Source: Lysobacter auxotrophicus (GTDB taxonomy: Bacteria; Pseudomonadota; Gammaproteobacteria; Xanthomonadales; Xanthomonadaceae). From it: a stretch of DNA of 64,000 nucleotides. This document shows positions 17,644 to 26,837 of this stretch, in pieces. Made by a program: the position numbers and the translations under genes. The stretch is taken from positions 1,054,001 to 1,118,000 of the forward strand of contig NZ_AP027041.1 in assembly GCF_027924565.1 (NCBI RefSeq), given 5' to 3'. Every line of letters begins with the position of its first letter. Positions within the stretch are counted from its first letter, which is position 1. The notes beneath the pieces are model-generated. The model worked only from the letters and a program-made list of their open reading frames with translations. It did no database searches and was not told the origin of the DNA.

Positions 17644-18186
17644 ATGACCACCCGTCTCGAAAAGTTCTACAAGGACGAAGTCGTCCCGGCCCTGACCAAG
17701 AAGTTCGGTTACACGAACCCGATGGAAGTGCCGCGCCTGACCAAGATCACGATCAACATGGGCGTGGGCGAAGCCGCCACGAACAAGAAGATCCTGGAGA
17801 ACGCGGTCGCCGACCTGACCAAGATCTCCGGCCAGAAGCCGATCGTGACGAAGTCCCGCGTGTCGGTGGCTTCGTTCAAGATCCGCGACGGCTGGCCGAT
17901 CGGCTGCAAGGTGACGCTGCGTCGCGCCCACATGTTCGAGTTCCTCGACCGCCTGATCAACATCTCGCTGCCGCGCGTGCGTGACTTCCGCGGCGTGTCG
18001 GGTCGTTCGTTCGACGGCCGCGGCAACTACAACATGGGCGTCAAGGAACAGATCATCTTCCCGGAAATCGACTTCGACGCCGTCGACGCGATCCGCGGCA
18101 TGGACATCGCGATCACCACGACCGCGAAGACCGACGCCGAAGCGAAGGCCCTGCTGGAAGCGTTCCGCTTCCCGTTCCGCAACTAA
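17644..18186 (+). CDS. rplE: 50S ribosomal protein L5
   Basis: L5 binds 5S rRNA and contacts P-site tRNA. The 180-residue product has the N-terminal helix region, the conserved [17 protein letters not shown] and the segment [17 protein letters not shown]-like loop, and ends PFRN. Length is typical (about 179). It lies between rplX and rpsN in the standard spc order. Confidence 0.98.
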   Translation: MTTRLEKFYKDEVVPALTKKFGYTNPMEVPRLTKITINMGVGEAATNKKILENAVADLTKISGQKPIVTKSRVSVASFKIRDGWPIGCKVTLRRAHMFEFLDRLINISLPRVRDFRGVSGRSFDGRGNYNMGVKEQIIFPEIDFDAVDAIRGMDIAITTTAKTDAEAKALLEAFRFPFRN

Positions 18187-18201
18187 CTCGAGGATTGAAC
18201 A

Positions 18202-18507
18202 ATGGCTAAGACCTCCATGGTCAACCGCGAGATCAAGCGGGCGAAGCTGGCGAAGCAGCACGGCGCCAAGCGCGAAGCGCTGAAGAAGATCATCTCCAGC
18301 CAGACCGCTTCGTACGAAGACAAGCTGGACGCGGCCACCAAGCTGCAGAAGCTGCCGCGCGACTCCTCGCCGAGCCGCCAGCGCAACCGCTGCGAGCTGT
18401 CGGGCCGTCCGCGTGGCGTGTACCGCAAGTTCGGCCTCGGCCGCAACATGCTCCGCAAGGCCACCATGAACGGCGACGTTCCGGGCCTGCGCAAGGCCAG
18501 CTGGTAA
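18202..18507 (+). CDS. rpsN: 30S ribosomal protein S14
   Basis: S14 is a late-assembly 30S head protein. The 101-residue product is the long, zinc-independent C-minus form; the CxxC pairs of the short form are absent. It starts [19 protein letters not shown] and has the conserved [27 protein letters not shown] 158-base gap with a perfect hairpin separates it from rpsH. Confidence 0.97.
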   Translation: MAKTSMVNREIKRAKLAKQHGAKREALKKIISSQTASYEDKLDAATKLQKLPRDSSPSRQRNRCELSGRPRGVYRKFGLGRNMLRKATMNGDVPGLRKASW

Positions 18508-18515
18508 CACCGGGC

Positions 18516-18542
18516 GCCGGCAAGTCTGCTAGACTTGCCGGC
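18516..18542 (+). other. Perfect 12-bp hairpin between rpsN and rpsH
   Basis: GCCGGCAAGTCT (18516-18527) and AGACTTGCCGGC (18531-18542) form a perfect stem with a three-base loop, eight bases after the rpsN stop. There is no T-run. It may protect or process the mRNA, or reduce read-through. In E. coli the S8 operator of the spc operon is at the rplX-rplE junction, so this is a different site. The remainder of the gap (18543-18665) shows a further weak pairing of CCCGGC with GCCGGG and no gene. Confidence 0.6.
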
Positions 18543-18665
18543 TCGCTCGCGTCAGGCCCCGGCCGACAGGGCGGGGCGCCTGCCGGGAACTTCCCGAACA
18601 AGCAGGCACTACAACTGAATTCGCAATCCCGCGGATATCGGTGCTACTCATAGGTGCATTAATAC

Positions 18666-19064
18666 ATGAGCATGACTGATCCCATTGCCGACATGCTGGT
18701 CCGCATCAAGAATGCGGCGGCTGTTCGGAAGCAGACGGTGAAGATGCCGTCTTCGAAGATCAAGGTGGCCATCGCCAAGGTTCTGCAGGACGAAGGCTAC
18801 ATCCTGGACTCCCGCGTGACCGACGTCGGCGGCGGCAAGTCCGAACTCGAAATCTCGCTGAAGTACTACGAAGGCAAGCCGGTGATCGAGCGCCTCGAGC
18901 GCTACTCCCGTTCGGGCCTGCGTCAGTACCGCGGCAAGGCCAAGCTGCCGAAGGTCCTGGGCGGCCTCGGTATCGCCATCATCTCCACCTCGAAGGGCAT
19001 CATGACCGATGCGCAGGCGCGCCAGCAGGGCGTCGGCGGTGAGGTTCTGTGCTTCGTGGCCTAA
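18666..19064 (+). CDS. rpsH: 30S ribosomal protein S8
   Basis: S8 is a central 16S rRNA-binding protein and in E. coli represses the spc operon. The 132-residue product starts [17 protein letters not shown], matching the E. coli MSM start, so ATG 18666 is kept over the second ATG at 18672. The C-terminal signature [20 protein letters not shown] is intact. A strong GGGAGG for rplF lies immediately after its stop. Confidence 0.97.
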   Translation: MSMTDPIADMLVRIKNAAAVRKQTVKMPSSKIKVAIAKVLQDEGYILDSRVTDVGGGKSELEISLKYYEGKPVIERLERYSRSGLRQYRGKAKLPKVLGGLGIAIISTSKGIMTDAQARQQGVGGEVLCFVA

Positions 19065-19077
19065 GGGAGGAATAGAC

Positions 19078-19605
19078 ATGTCCCGAGTTGCCAAGAAGCC
19101 GGTCGCCCTCCCGAAGGGTGTCGAGCTCAACATCCAGGCCGATTCGATCAGCGCCAAGGGCCCGAAGGGCACCCTGAACGTCGCGAAGCCGGCTGGTATC
19201 AACGTCAACGTCGACAACGGCACCGCCACGTTCTCCACCGAGGACGTCGCGCTGATCCCGCTGGCCGGCACGCTGCGCGCGATCCTGGCCAACATGGTCA
19301 AGGGCGTCTCCGAAGGCTTCGAGCGCAAGCTCGAGCTGGTCGGCGTCGGTTACCGCGCCTCGATGCAGGGCAAGGATCTGAACCTGGCGCTGGGTTATTC
19401 CCACCCGGTGGTCCTGGCCGCTCCGGCCGGCATCACGATCGCCACGCCGTCGCAGACCGAAATCGTCATCGCCGGCGCCGACAAGCAGGCGGTGGGTGAG
19501 TTCGCTGCCAAGATCCGCGCCGTCCGTCCGCCGGAGCCCTACAAGGGCAAGGGTGTGAAGTACGCCGGCGAAGTCATCATCCGCAAGGAAGCCAAGAAGG
19601 CCTAA
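19078..19605 (+). CDS. rplF: 50S ribosomal protein L6
   Basis: L6 lies near the sarcin-ricin loop and the factor-binding site. The 175-residue product starts [18 protein letters not shown] and ends with the family signature [27 protein letters not shown] 19078 is seven bases after GGGAGG (19065-19070), so an upstream in-frame start at 19009, inside rpsH, is rejected. Length is normal (E. coli 177). Confidence 0.98.
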   Translation: MSRVAKKPVALPKGVELNIQADSISAKGPKGTLNVAKPAGINVNVDNGTATFSTEDVALIPLAGTLRAILANMVKGVSEGFERKLELVGVGYRASMQGKDLNLALGYSHPVVLAAPAGITIATPSQTEIVIAGADKQAVGEFAAKIRAVRPPEPYKGKGVKYAGEVIIRKEAKKA

Positions 19606-19634
19606 TCGGCTCTTCAGCTTTCGGAGATACGCAA

Positions 19635-19988
19635 ATGAACAAGAACACCGCCCGCCTGCGCCGCGCCAAGTCGACCCGCGCGCACATCCGCGAACTCGGC
19701 GTGCCGCGCCTGTCGGTGCTGCGCACCGGCCAGCATCTGTACGCCCAGGTCTTCACCGCCGACGGCTCGAAGGTCCTGGCTTCGGCCTCGACCGTGCAGT
19801 CCGACGTCAAGGACGGCCTGAAGAACGGCAAGAACGCCGACGCCGCCGCCAAGGTCGGTCGTGTCATCGCCGAGAAGGCGAAGGCCGCCGGCATCGAGAA
19901 GGTCGCGTTCGACCGCTCGGGCTACCGTTACCACGGCCGCATCAAGGCCCTGGCCGACGCTGCCCGCGAAGGTGGCCTGCAGTTCTGA
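19635..19988 (+). CDS. rplR: 50S ribosomal protein L18
   Basis: L18 binds 5S rRNA with L5 and L25. The 117-residue product has the conserved [15 protein letters not shown] and the C-terminal [20 protein letters not shown] typical of the family. An internal cluster of charged and basic residues at the N-terminus is the 5S-binding tail. A 161-base hairpin-rich gap separates it from rpsE, which is unusually long for this junction. Confidence 0.97.
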   Translation: MNKNTARLRRAKSTRAHIRELGVPRLSVLRTGQHLYAQVFTADGSKVLASASTVQSDVKDGLKNGKNADAAAKVGRVIAEKAKAAGIEKVAFDRSGYRYHGRIKALADAAREGGLQF

Positions 19989-19997
19989 TGCCTTGAA

Positions 19998-20054
19998 GGC
20001 GTGGGGATTCGTCCCCACGCCAGGGTTTCCACCCGCCGGCATGGGGAATGCCGG
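19998..20054 (+). other. Hairpins between rplR and rpsE
   Basis: GGCGTGGGGA (19998-20007) pairs perfectly with TCCCCACGCC (20012-20021) across a TTCG tetraloop. A second stem pairs CCGGCAT (20036-20042) with ATGCCGG (20048-20054). A weaker stem around CGCGAC and GTCGCG follows before 20090. There is no T-run, so read-through into rpsE is expected. Confidence 0.6.
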
Positions 20055-20149
20055 GCGCGACGATGGATTGCCATGGTCGCGATGCGCCCGCAGCACTTCA
20101 CAACGATAAGCGGCGATGCCGCAAATCCCTTAACTACCGAGCAATCGAA

Positions 20150-20692
20150 ATGGCAGAAGAGCAACGTGCACCGCGGGGTCGTGATCGCGACCGTAACCGC
20201 GAAGAGATCGACGACGGCATGATCGAGAAGCTGATCGCGGTCAACCGCGTCAGCAAGACCGTCAAGGGCGGTCGCCAGTTCACCTTCACCGCGCTGACGG
20301 TGGTGGGCGACGGCAATGGCAAGGTCGGCTTCGGTTACGGCAAGGCGCGCGAAGTGCCGGTCGCGATCCAGAAGTCGATGGAATACGCCCGCAAGTCGAT
20401 GGCGAATGTCGACCTGAACAACGGCACCCTGTGGCACTCGGTCAAGGCCGGCCACGGCGCTGCCCGCGTGTTCATGCAGCCTGCTTCCGAAGGTACCGGC
20501 GTGATCGCCGGTGGCGCGATGCGCGCCGTCCTCGAAGCCGTCGGCGTCAAGAACGTGCTGGCCAAGGCCGTCGGTTCGCGCAACCCGATCAACCTGGTTC
20601 GCGCCACGCTGAAGGGCCTGTCCGACATGCATTCGCCGACGAAGATCGCCGCGAAGCGTGGCAAGAAGGTGGAGGACCTGATCAATGGCTAA
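20150..20692 (+). CDS. rpsE: 30S ribosomal protein S5
   Basis: S5 contributes to decoding fidelity and the mRNA entry channel; changes in its N-terminal loop give spectinomycin resistance. The 180-residue product starts [19 protein letters not shown], an Arg/Asp/Glu-rich leader of about 20 residues. The double-stranded-RNA-like domain follows ([20 protein letters not shown]) with [14 protein letters not shown] 20150 gives the family start; earlier in-frame starts fall in the hairpin gap. It overlaps rpmD by 8 bases. Confidence 0.97.
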   Translation: MAEEQRAPRGRDRDRNREEIDDGMIEKLIAVNRVSKTVKGGRQFTFTALTVVGDGNGKVGFGYGKAREVPVAIQKSMEYARKSMANVDLNNGTLWHSVKAGHGAARVFMQPASEGTGVIAGGAMRAVLEAVGVKNVLAKAVGSRNPINLVRATLKGLSDMHSPTKIAAKRGKKVEDLING

Positions 20693-20885
20693 GAAGGAAG
20701 CTGTCGCCGGCGGCACCGTGAAGGTGCGCCTGGTCAAGGGTCTTCGTGGCACCCAGTCGCGTCACCGCTTGTCGGTGCGTGCCCTGGGCCTGAACAAGCT
20801 CAATGATGTGCGTGAACTGAAGGACAGCCCGCAGGTGCGTGGCCTGATCAATCAGCTTCACTACCTCGTCCGCGTCGAGGAGTAA
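20685..20885 (+). CDS. rpmD: 50S ribosomal protein L30
   Basis: L30 is a small large-subunit protein found in many bacteria. The 66-residue product is a few residues longer at the N-terminus than the E. coli protein (59). Its core ([20 protein letters not shown]) and the family end LHYLVRVEE are clear. ATG 20685 overlaps the rpsE end (ATGGCTAA), which indicates coupling. Confidence 0.95.
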   Translation: MAKKEAVAGGTVKVRLVKGLRGTQSRHRLSVRALGLNKLNDVRELKDSPQVRGLINQLHYLVRVEE

Positions 20886-20890
20886 TCAAC

Positions 20891-21328
20891 ATGCGTCTCA
20901 ACACTCTGCAGCCCGCCGAGGGCGCCCGCACCGAGCGCACCCGCGTCGGTCGCGGTATCGGTTCCGGCCTGGGCAAGACCGCTGGTCGCGGCCACAAGGG
21001 CTCGTTCGCCCGTTCGGGCAAGGGCAAGATCAAGGCCGGCTTCGAAGGCGGTCAGATGCCGATGCAGCGCCGTCTGCCGAAGATCGGTTTCCGCTCCAAG
21101 ATCGCCAAGGACACAGCCGAAGTGCTGCTGTACCAGCTGGACAAGCTGCCGGCCGGCGACGTCGATTTCGCCGCGCTGAAGGCTGCCAAGCTGGTGCCGA
21201 GCACCGCCAAGCAGGCCAAGATCGTGGTGAAGGGCGAACTGACCAAGAAGTTCGTGCTGAAGGGCGTGGCCGCTACGGCCGGCGCCAAGGCCGCGATCGA
21301 AGCGGCCGGCGGCAAGGTCGAGGAGTAA
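20891..21328 (+). CDS. rplO: 50S ribosomal protein L15
   Basis: L15 is a late-assembly large-subunit protein. The 145-residue product starts [20 protein letters not shown], followed by the glycine-rich basic extended region [32 protein letters not shown] and the C-terminal globular domain ending [11 protein letters not shown]. Length matches the family (E. coli 144). It is 5 bases after rpmD and 7 before secY. Confidence 0.97.
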   Translation: MRLNTLQPAEGARTERTRVGRGIGSGLGKTAGRGHKGSFARSGKGKIKAGFEGGQMPMQRRLPKIGFRSKIAKDTAEVLLYQLDKLPAGDVDFAALKAAKLVPSTAKQAKIVVKGELTKKFVLKGVAATAGAKAAIEAAGGKVEE

Positions 21329-21335
21329 TCGACGG

Positions 21336-22700
21336 ATGGCGCGCAGCGGTAGCAACGCGGTAGCCGGCCTCGGTGGCGGACTCGGTAAGTTCACCGAGCT
21401 CCGCCAGCGCCTGCTGTTCGTGGTCGGTGCCCTGATCGTCTACCGCATCGGCTGCTACATCCCGGTGCCGGGCGTCAATCCGGAAGCAATGCTCCAGCTG
21501 ATGGAAACCCAGAAGGGCACCATCGTGGACATGTTCAACATGTTCTCCGGTGGCGCCCTCCATCGCTTCAGCCTGTTTGCGCTGAACGTGATGCCGTACA
21601 TCTCCGCGTCGATCATCGTGCAGCTTCTGGTGCAGATCGTGCCGAGCCTGAAGGCCATCCAGAAGGAAGGCGAGTCGGGTCGTCGCAAGATCAACCAGTG
21701 GTCGCGCATGGGTGCGATCCCGCTGGCCGTGTTCCAGGCCTGGGGCATCGCGACCGCGCTTCAGGCCGGTGGCGCGAGCCAGGGCATCGCGGTGGTCTAC
21801 AACCCGGGTCCGGGCTTCATCCTGACCGCGGTGATCGCCCTCACGGCGGGCACCATGTTCCTGATGTGGCTGGGCGAGCAGGTGACGGAGCGCGGCATCG
21901 GCAACGGCGTCTCGCTGATCATCTTCGCGGGCATCGTGGCGGGCCTTCCGGCGGCGGTGTTCGGCATGTTCGAGCAGATCCGCAACGGGGACATGAGCGC
22001 GCTCGTGGCCATCGTGGTGGTGGCGATCGTCCTGGGCTTCACGTTCTTCGTCGTGTTCGTCGAGCGCGGCCAGCGTCGCATCACGGTCAATTACGCCCGG
22101 CGTCAGGGTGGCCGTAGCGCGTACATGAACCAGTCGTCGTTCCTCCCGCTCAAGCTCAACATGGCGGGCGTGATCCCGGCGATCTTCGCCTCGAGCATCG
22201 TGATGTTCCCGGCGACGGCGGCCAACTGGTTCAGCCAGGGCAATTCGGGGTCGTTCCTGCACCGTGTCAGCCAGTGGCTGAACCCGGGCGAGCCGCTCCA
22301 CATGATCCTGTACGCAGGTCTGATCATCGGTTTCGCGTTCTTCTACACGGCGCTGGTGTTCAACTCGCAGGAAACGGCCGATAATCTGAAGAAGTCGGGC
22401 GCGCTGATTCCGGGTATCCGTCCGGGCAAGGCCACCGCCGACTATATCGATGGCGTCCTCACCCGCCTGACGGCGGCCGGCGCGATCTACCTGGTGCTGG
22501 TATGCCTCCTGCCGGAGGTCATGCGCACCGAACTGGGCACCTCGTTCTACTTCGGCGGCACCTCGCTGCTGATCGTGGTCGTGGTGGTCATGGATTTCAT
22601 CGCCCAGATCCAGGCTCATCTGATGTCGCATCAGTACGAGAGCCTGCTGAAGAAGGCGAACTTGAAGGGCGGCTCGCGCGGCGGTCTCGCGCGCGGGTGA
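21336..22700 (+). CDS. secY: Preprotein translocase subunit SecY
   Basis: SecY is the channel of the SecYEG translocon in the inner membrane. The 454-residue product has ten predicted hydrophobic segments, the plug region after the first ([14 protein letters not shown]), and the conserved cytoplasmic-loop motif [10 protein letters not shown] and [11 protein letters not shown]. The C-terminal tail is short and basic. It ends the spc genes and is followed by a 232-base gap before rpsM. rpmJ, which lies here in E. coli, is absent; the gap holds no small frame resembling L36. Confidence 0.98.
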   Translation: MARSGSNAVAGLGGGLGKFTELRQRLLFVVGALIVYRIGCYIPVPGVNPEAMLQLMETQKGTIVDMFNMFSGGALHRFSLFALNVMPYISASIIVQLLVQIVPSLKAIQKEGESGRRKINQWSRMGAIPLAVFQAWGIATALQAGGASQGIAVVYNPGPGFILTAVIALTAGTMFLMWLGEQVTERGIGNGVSLIIFAGIVAGLPAAVFGMFEQIRNGDMSALVAIVVVAIVLGFTFFVVFVERGQRRITVNYARRQGGRSAYMNQSSFLPLKLNMAGVIPAIFASSIVMFPATAANWFSQGNSGSFLHRVSQWLNPGEPLHMILYAGLIIGFAFFYTALVFNSQETADNLKKSGALIPGIRPGKATADYIDGVLTRLTAAGAIYLVLVCLLPEVMRTELGTSFYFGGTSLLIVVVVVMDFIAQIQAHLMSHQYESLLKKANLKGGSRGGLARG

Positions 22701-22788
22701 TCCCGGACCTTTCGCGCGCCAGAGTAGCGCGCGGGGTCGGGCAGGGCGGCTAGCCGCGTTGTTCGACCAGTCCGGTTTCGTCGCCGGA

Positions 22789-22872
22789 GCATGGGCACAC
22801 TCCCCATGCCGGGCACTGCCGCGTCCCCGGGATGCGGCAGGGCTTCCTATTAACCCGAGACCTTGTTAAAAT
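22789..22872 (+). promoter_or_regulatory. Structured gap with candidate promoter of the alpha genes
   Basis: The secY-rpsM gap has two stems: GCATGGG (22789-22795) with CCCATGC (22803-22809), and CTGCCGC (22816-22822) with GCGGCAG (22834-22840). A candidate -10 TAAAAT (22867-22872) has TTCCTA (22844-22849) 17 bases upstream as a weak -35. The drop in GC around 22845-22880 supports a promoter for rpsM onward. In E. coli the alpha operon leader binds S4; no such fold is evident here. Confidence 0.35.
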
Positions 22873-22932
22873 TTCCAGTTCACTCCGCCGGGATTAATCC
22901 GTCCTGGCCGCCATCAGTTTGGAGATCGCGTT

Positions 22933-23289
22933 ATGGCGCGTATTGCGGGCGTCAATCTGCCTGCCCAGAAGCATGTCTGGGTCGGCCTGCAAAGCATTTA
23001 CGGCATTGGCCGTACCCGTTCGAAGAAGGTCTGCCAGGCCGCCGGCGTTACGTCGACGACCAAGATCCGTGATCTGTCCGAGCCCGAAGTCGAGCGCCTG
23101 CGCGCCGAGGTCGGCAAGTACGTGGTTGAGGGTGACCTCCGCCGCGAAGTCGGCATCGCGATCAAGCGCCTGATGGACCTGGCCTGCTACCGCGGCCTGC
23201 GTCACCGTCGCGGCCTGCCGCTGCGTGGCCAGCGCACCCGTACCAATGCTCGTACCCGCAAGGGTCCGCGCAAGGCCATCAAGAAGTAA
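22933..23289 (+). CDS. rpsM: 30S ribosomal protein S13
   Basis: S13 is a 30S head protein in bridges B1a and B1b. The 118-residue product starts [20 protein letters not shown], has the helix-two-turn-helix KTRSKKVC-like region ([12 protein letters not shown]), and the C-terminal basic tail [20 protein letters not shown] that contacts tRNA. GGAG lies about 9 bases before ATG. It is the first alpha-operon gene. Confidence 0.98.
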   Translation: MARIAGVNLPAQKHVWVGLQSIYGIGRTRSKKVCQAAGVTSTTKIRDLSEPEVERLRAEVGKYVVEGDLRREVGIAIKRLMDLACYRGLRHRRGLPLRGQRTRTNARTRKGPRKAIKK

Positions 23290-23300
23290 GGACTTAGACC

Positions 23301-23693
23301 ATGGCTAAGCCGGCTGCTACCAAGACCAAGAAGAAGATCAAGCGAGTCGTCACCGACGGCATCGCCCACGTCCACGCTTCTTTCAACAACACCATCGTCA
23401 CGATCACCGACCGCCAGGGCAATGCGCTGTCGTGGGCGACCTCGGGCGGCGCGGGTTTCCGCGGCTCGCGCAAGTCGACTCCGTTCGCAGCTCAGGTCGC
23501 CGCCGAAAAGGCGGGTCGTGCCGCACTGGACTACGGCGTGAAGTCGCTGGAAGTCCGCATCAAGGGCCCGGGTCCGGGCCGTGAATCCGCCGTTCGTTCG
23601 TTGAACAACGTCGGGTACAAGATCATCAACATCATCGACGTGACGCCGATCCCGCACAACGGGTGCCGTCCGCCGAAGAAGCGTCGCGTCTGA
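23301..23693 (+). CDS. rpsK: 30S ribosomal protein S11
   Basis: S11 forms part of the 30S platform near the E site. The 130-residue product has a lysine-rich N-terminus, the conserved [20 protein letters not shown] and [17 protein letters not shown], and ends [15 protein letters not shown], a family signature. Length is normal (E. coli 129). Confidence 0.98.
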   Translation: MAKPAATKTKKKIKRVVTDGIAHVHASFNNTIVTITDRQGNALSWATSGGAGFRGSRKSTPFAAQVAAEKAGRAALDYGVKSLEVRIKGPGPGRESAVRSLNNVGYKIINIIDVTPIPHNGCRPPKKRRV

Positions 23694-23707
23694 GGAGCTG
23701 AAAGAAC

Positions 23708-24337
23708 ATGGCTCGTTATATTGGTCCCACCTGTAAGCTCGCCCGTCGCGAAGGCGCTGACCTTGGCCTGAAGTCGTCGGCTCGCGCCCTCGACTCCAAG
23801 TGCAAGCTCGAGCAGAAGCCCGGCCAGCACGGCCCGACCGCCCGCAAGGGCAAGCTGTCGGACTACGCCACCCAGCTGCGCGAGAAGCAGAAGGTCAAGC
23901 GTATCTACGGTCTGCTGGAGCGTCAGTTCCGCAACTACTACAAGAAGGCCTCGACGAAGAAGGGCAACACGGGTGAAAACCTGCTGCAGCTCCTCGAGAC
24001 CCGCCTGGACAACGTCGTCTACCGCATGGGCTTCGCGGTGACCCGTCCGGCCGCCCGCCAGCTGGTCTCGCACCGCGGCGTCACGGTCAACGGCAAGCCG
24101 GTCAACCTGCCGTCGTACCAGGTCAAGGCTGGCGACGCGATCGCGCTGGCCGAGCGCGCCCAGAAGCAGCTGCGCGTGCAGGAATCCCTGACCGTCGCAT
24201 CGCAGATGGACCTCTCGCCGTCGTGGGTTGAAGTCGACAGCAAGAAGTTCTCTGGCGTGTTCAAGGCCGTTCCGGATCGTGCCGACCTGCCGGCCGACAT
24301 CAACGAAGCGCTGATCGTCGAGCTGTACTCGAAGTAA
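23708..24337 (+). CDS. rpsD: 30S ribosomal protein S4
   Basis: S4 is a primary 16S rRNA-binding protein and repressor of the alpha operon in E. coli. The 209-residue product starts [20 protein letters not shown] and has the S4 RNA-binding domain ([20 protein letters not shown], then [19 protein letters not shown]) near residues 97-140. A single copy is seen here. It lies between rpsK and rpoA as in enteric bacteria. Confidence 0.98.
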   Translation: MARYIGPTCKLARREGADLGLKSSARALDSKCKLEQKPGQHGPTARKGKLSDYATQLREKQKVKRIYGLLERQFRNYYKKASTKKGNTGENLLQLLETRLDNVVYRMGFAVTRPAARQLVSHRGVTVNGKPVNLPSYQVKAGDAIALAERAQKQLRVQESLTVASQMDLSPSWVEVDSKKFSGVFKAVPDRADLPADINEALIVELYSK

Positions 24338-24356
24338 TCCCAGGAGACGCCAACAC

Positions 24357-25355
24357 ATGACGGTTACCGCAAACCAGGTGCTGCGCCCGCGCGGCCCCCA
24401 GATCGAGCGCCTTACGGGCAACCGTGCCAAGGTCGTGATCGAACCGCTGGAGCGTGGCTACGGCCATACGCTCGGCAATGCGCTGCGCCGCGTGCTGCTG
24501 TCGTCGATTCCGGGCTTCGCTATCACGGAAGTCGAGATCGATGGCGTGCTGCACGAGTACACCACGGTCGAAGGCCTGCAGGAAGACGTGCTTGAGGTTC
24601 TCCTGAACCTCAAGGACGTGGCGATCCGCATGCACACCGGCGAGTCGGCGACGCTGTCGCTAGCCAAGCAGGGTCCCGGCATCGTCACCGCCGGTGACAT
24701 CAAGACGGACCACAACGTCGAGATCCTCAACACGGATCATGTGATCGCGCACCTGACCAAGGACACCGCGCTCAACATGCGTCTGAAGATCGAACGCGGC
24801 TTCGGCTACCAGCCGGCTGCCGCGCGTCGTCGTCCGGATGAGGAAACCCGCGCCATCGGTCGCCTGATGCTGGATGCCAGCTTCTCGCCGGTCCGCCGCG
24901 TCGCGTACGCCGTCGAAGCGGCCCGCGTCGAACAGCGTACCGACCTGGACAAGCTGGTCCTCGACATCGAGACCAACGGCACGATCGACGCCGAGGAAGC
25001 CGTCCGCACCGCGGCCGACATCCTGACCGACCAGCTGTCGGTGTTCGGCGACTTCACCCATCGCGACCGCGGTGCGGCGAAGCCGGCCACCAGCGGCATC
25101 GACCCGATCCTGCTGCGGCCGATCGACGACCTCGAGCTGACGGTGCGTTCGGCCAACTGCCTCAAGGCCGAGAGCATCTACTACGTCGGCGATCTGATCC
25201 AGAAGACCGAAGTCGAGCTGCTCAAGACCCCGAACCTCGGCAAGAAGTCGCTCACCGAGATCAAGGAAGTCCTCGCCCAGCGCGGTCTTTCGCTCGGCAT
25301 GAAGCTCGAGAACTGGCCGCCGGCCGGCATCGCATCCCACGGGATGATGGGGTAA
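24357..25355 (+). CDS. rpoA: RNA polymerase alpha subunit
   Basis: Alpha starts RNA polymerase assembly and contacts promoters and activators. The 332-residue product has the dimerising N-terminal domain (residues about 1-235, with [20 protein letters not shown]) and the C-terminal DNA-binding domain with [16 protein letters not shown], which contains the arginine equivalent to E. coli R265. E. coli alpha has 329 residues. A 281-base hairpin-rich gap separates it from rplQ. Confidence 0.99.
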   Translation: MTVTANQVLRPRGPQIERLTGNRAKVVIEPLERGYGHTLGNALRRVLLSSIPGFAITEVEIDGVLHEYTTVEGLQEDVLEVLLNLKDVAIRMHTGESATLSLAKQGPGIVTAGDIKTDHNVEILNTDHVIAHLTKDTALNMRLKIERGFGYQPAAARRRPDEETRAIGRLMLDASFSPVRRVAYAVEAARVEQRTDLDKLVLDIETNGTIDAEEAVRTAADILTDQLSVFGDFTHRDRGAAKPATSGIDPILLRPIDDLELTVRSANCLKAESIYYVGDLIQKTEVELLKTPNLGKKSLTEIKEVLAQRGLSLGMKLENWPPAGIASHGMMG

Positions 25356-25501
25356 GCATCGGCGCTTGCGCGGCACTGCCGCGCGCCGATGCGAACGCCC
25401 GGGCAGGAAGCCCGGGCCGGGCTCTCCGGAGTCGCCCACGTAGCGCCATGGATGGCAGCAGCAAAGCAACAAGCGCGGCGCTTCTGAGAAGAAGCGCCGC
25501 G
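25356..25501 (+). other. Three strong hairpins between rpoA and rplQ
   Basis: Stem one pairs GCATCGGC (25356-25363) with GCCGATGC (25385-25392) and encloses an inner stem GCGCGGC/GCCGCGC. Stem two pairs GCCCGGGC (25397-25404) with GCCCGGGC (25410-25417). Stem three pairs CGCGGCGCTTCT (25474-25485) with AGAAGCGCCGCG (25490-25501) across GAGA. No T-run follows any of them. The remaining bases to 25636 hold no gene and no clear promoter. Confidence 0.65.
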
Positions 25502-25636
25502 TTCTGCCGACAGGGCCCAAGCCCCGCGGCATAGCCGGCAACGGAGCGCCGGTTCGGACCATCCGCAGTCCAGGTAACAACGCCACGAAGGCGACAGCGA
25601 ACTCCAGCGTTTCAACATTCAACAGGAATCACCACC

Positions 25637-26011
25637 ATGCGCCACCAGAAAGCCGGCCGTAAGTTCAGCCGTACCAGCGCCCATCGCGATGCGATGTTCA
25701 CCAACATGGCCGCGTCGCTGATCAAGCACGGCATCATCCGCACCACGCTGCCCAAGGCGAAGGAACTTCGTCGCGTTGCCGAGCCGCTCATCACGCTCGC
25801 CAAGGTCGACGGCGTCGCCAACCGCCGCCTCGCTTTCTCGCGCCTGCGCGACAAGGAAGCCGTGGGCACCCTGTTCACCACGCTCGGCCCGCGTTACCAG
25901 GCGCGTCCGGGTGGTTACCTGCGCATCCTCAAGTGCGGTTTCCGCGCTGGCGACAATGCGCCGATGGCGTACGTCGAACTCGTCGATCGTCCGGAAGCCG
26001 CTGCGGAGTAA
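25637..26011 (+). CDS. rplQ: 50S ribosomal protein L17
   Basis: L17 is a large-subunit protein near the tunnel exit. The 124-residue product starts [20 protein letters not shown] and has the family signature [17 protein letters not shown] and the central [22 protein letters not shown] region. E. coli L17 has 127 residues. It is the last gene of the ribosomal protein block and is followed by a strong terminator. Confidence 0.98.
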   Translation: MRHQKAGRKFSRTSAHRDAMFTNMAASLIKHGIIRTTLPKAKELRRVAEPLITLAKVDGVANRRLAFSRLRDKEAVGTLFTTLGPRYQARPGGYLRILKCGFRAGDNAPMAYVELVDRPEAAAE

Positions 26012-26054
26012 TCCGCCGGCGTGAGCGACCCCGGTCGCAAACGAACGATCCCGC

Positions 26055-26086
26055 AAAACCCCGGCCCAGGCCGGGGTTTTGTTTTT
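26055..26086 (+). terminator. Terminator ending the ribosomal protein block
   Basis: AAAACCCCGGCC (26055-26066) and GGCCGGGGTTTT (26069-26080) form a very strong perfect stem followed by GTTTTT, 44 bases after rplQ. The A-run on the 5' side could also serve transcripts from the opposite strand. Confidence 0.92.
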
Positions 26087-26216
26087 GCGGTTCCCGCGAG
26101 GCGGATACGGTCCAGAGCGTTCGACGCATCGCATCTGCGGCGAAACGTGCATCGCGTGCGGGCAGCCGTGCGGCGGTCGTGCACTTGGGCGGGAAGGGCG
26201 GTTAAGCTCTCCGGCC

Positions 26217-26720
26217 ATGACGACTCATCCGAAGCGCGGCTCGTTCCGCCTGCAGTTCTTCCTCGGCTTCCTCGCGTGCGCGGGCTTGCTGGCCTACGCG
26301 ATCTACCTGCAGCTGCACGATGGCCTGGAGCCGTGCAACCTCTGCATCTTCCAGCGCTTCGCATTCGCGGCGCTGGGTATCGTCTTCCTGCTGGGTGCGT
26401 TGCACGGCCCGAGGAGCCGTGGCGCGCGCGTGGGCTACGGCATCGGCGCGCTGATCGCCGCCATTGCCGGCATCGCGATCGCCGGCCGACACGTGTGGGT
26501 GCAGATGCAGCCTCCGGGTTTCGCTTCGTGCGGCGCGCCGCTGTCGTTCATGCGCGAAACCATGTCGACGTGGGATGTCGTGCGCAAGGTGATGACGGCT
26601 ACCGGCAACTGCGGCGATATCGATTGGACCTTCCTGGGCCTCTCGATGCCGTGGTGGAGCCTGATCTGGTTCGTGCTGCTCGCACTGTGGGCGGGGGTCG
26701 CGGCCTTTCGCCGCGGCTGA
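26217..26720 (+). CDS. dsbB: Disulfide bond formation protein DsbB
   Basis: DsbB is the inner-membrane enzyme that reoxidises periplasmic DsbA and passes electrons to quinone. The 167-residue product has four hydrophobic segments. It has the first catalytic pair C40-N-L-C43 and the second pair C105 and C132 in the second periplasmic loop, the full set needed for activity. ATG 26217 gives the family N-terminus; no strong ribosome binding site is visible. It stands alone after the ribosomal terminator. Confidence 0.95.
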   Translation: MTTHPKRGSFRLQFFLGFLACAGLLAYAIYLQLHDGLEPCNLCIFQRFAFAALGIVFLLGALHGPRSRGARVGYGIGALIAAIAGIAIAGRHVWVQMQPPGFASCGAPLSFMRETMSTWDVVRKVMTATGNCGDIDWTFLGLSMPWWSLIWFVLLALWAGVAAFRRG

Positions 26721-26837
26721 GCGCGTTCTACCCGATATCCCGGACCCGTGAGGGGCGCCCGGCTAGGTTGCCGCTGTAACGGTTGCAGCCCGCCCGACGA
26801 GCGCCCATAGTGGTTCGCCGCATTGCAGCATCGTGTC

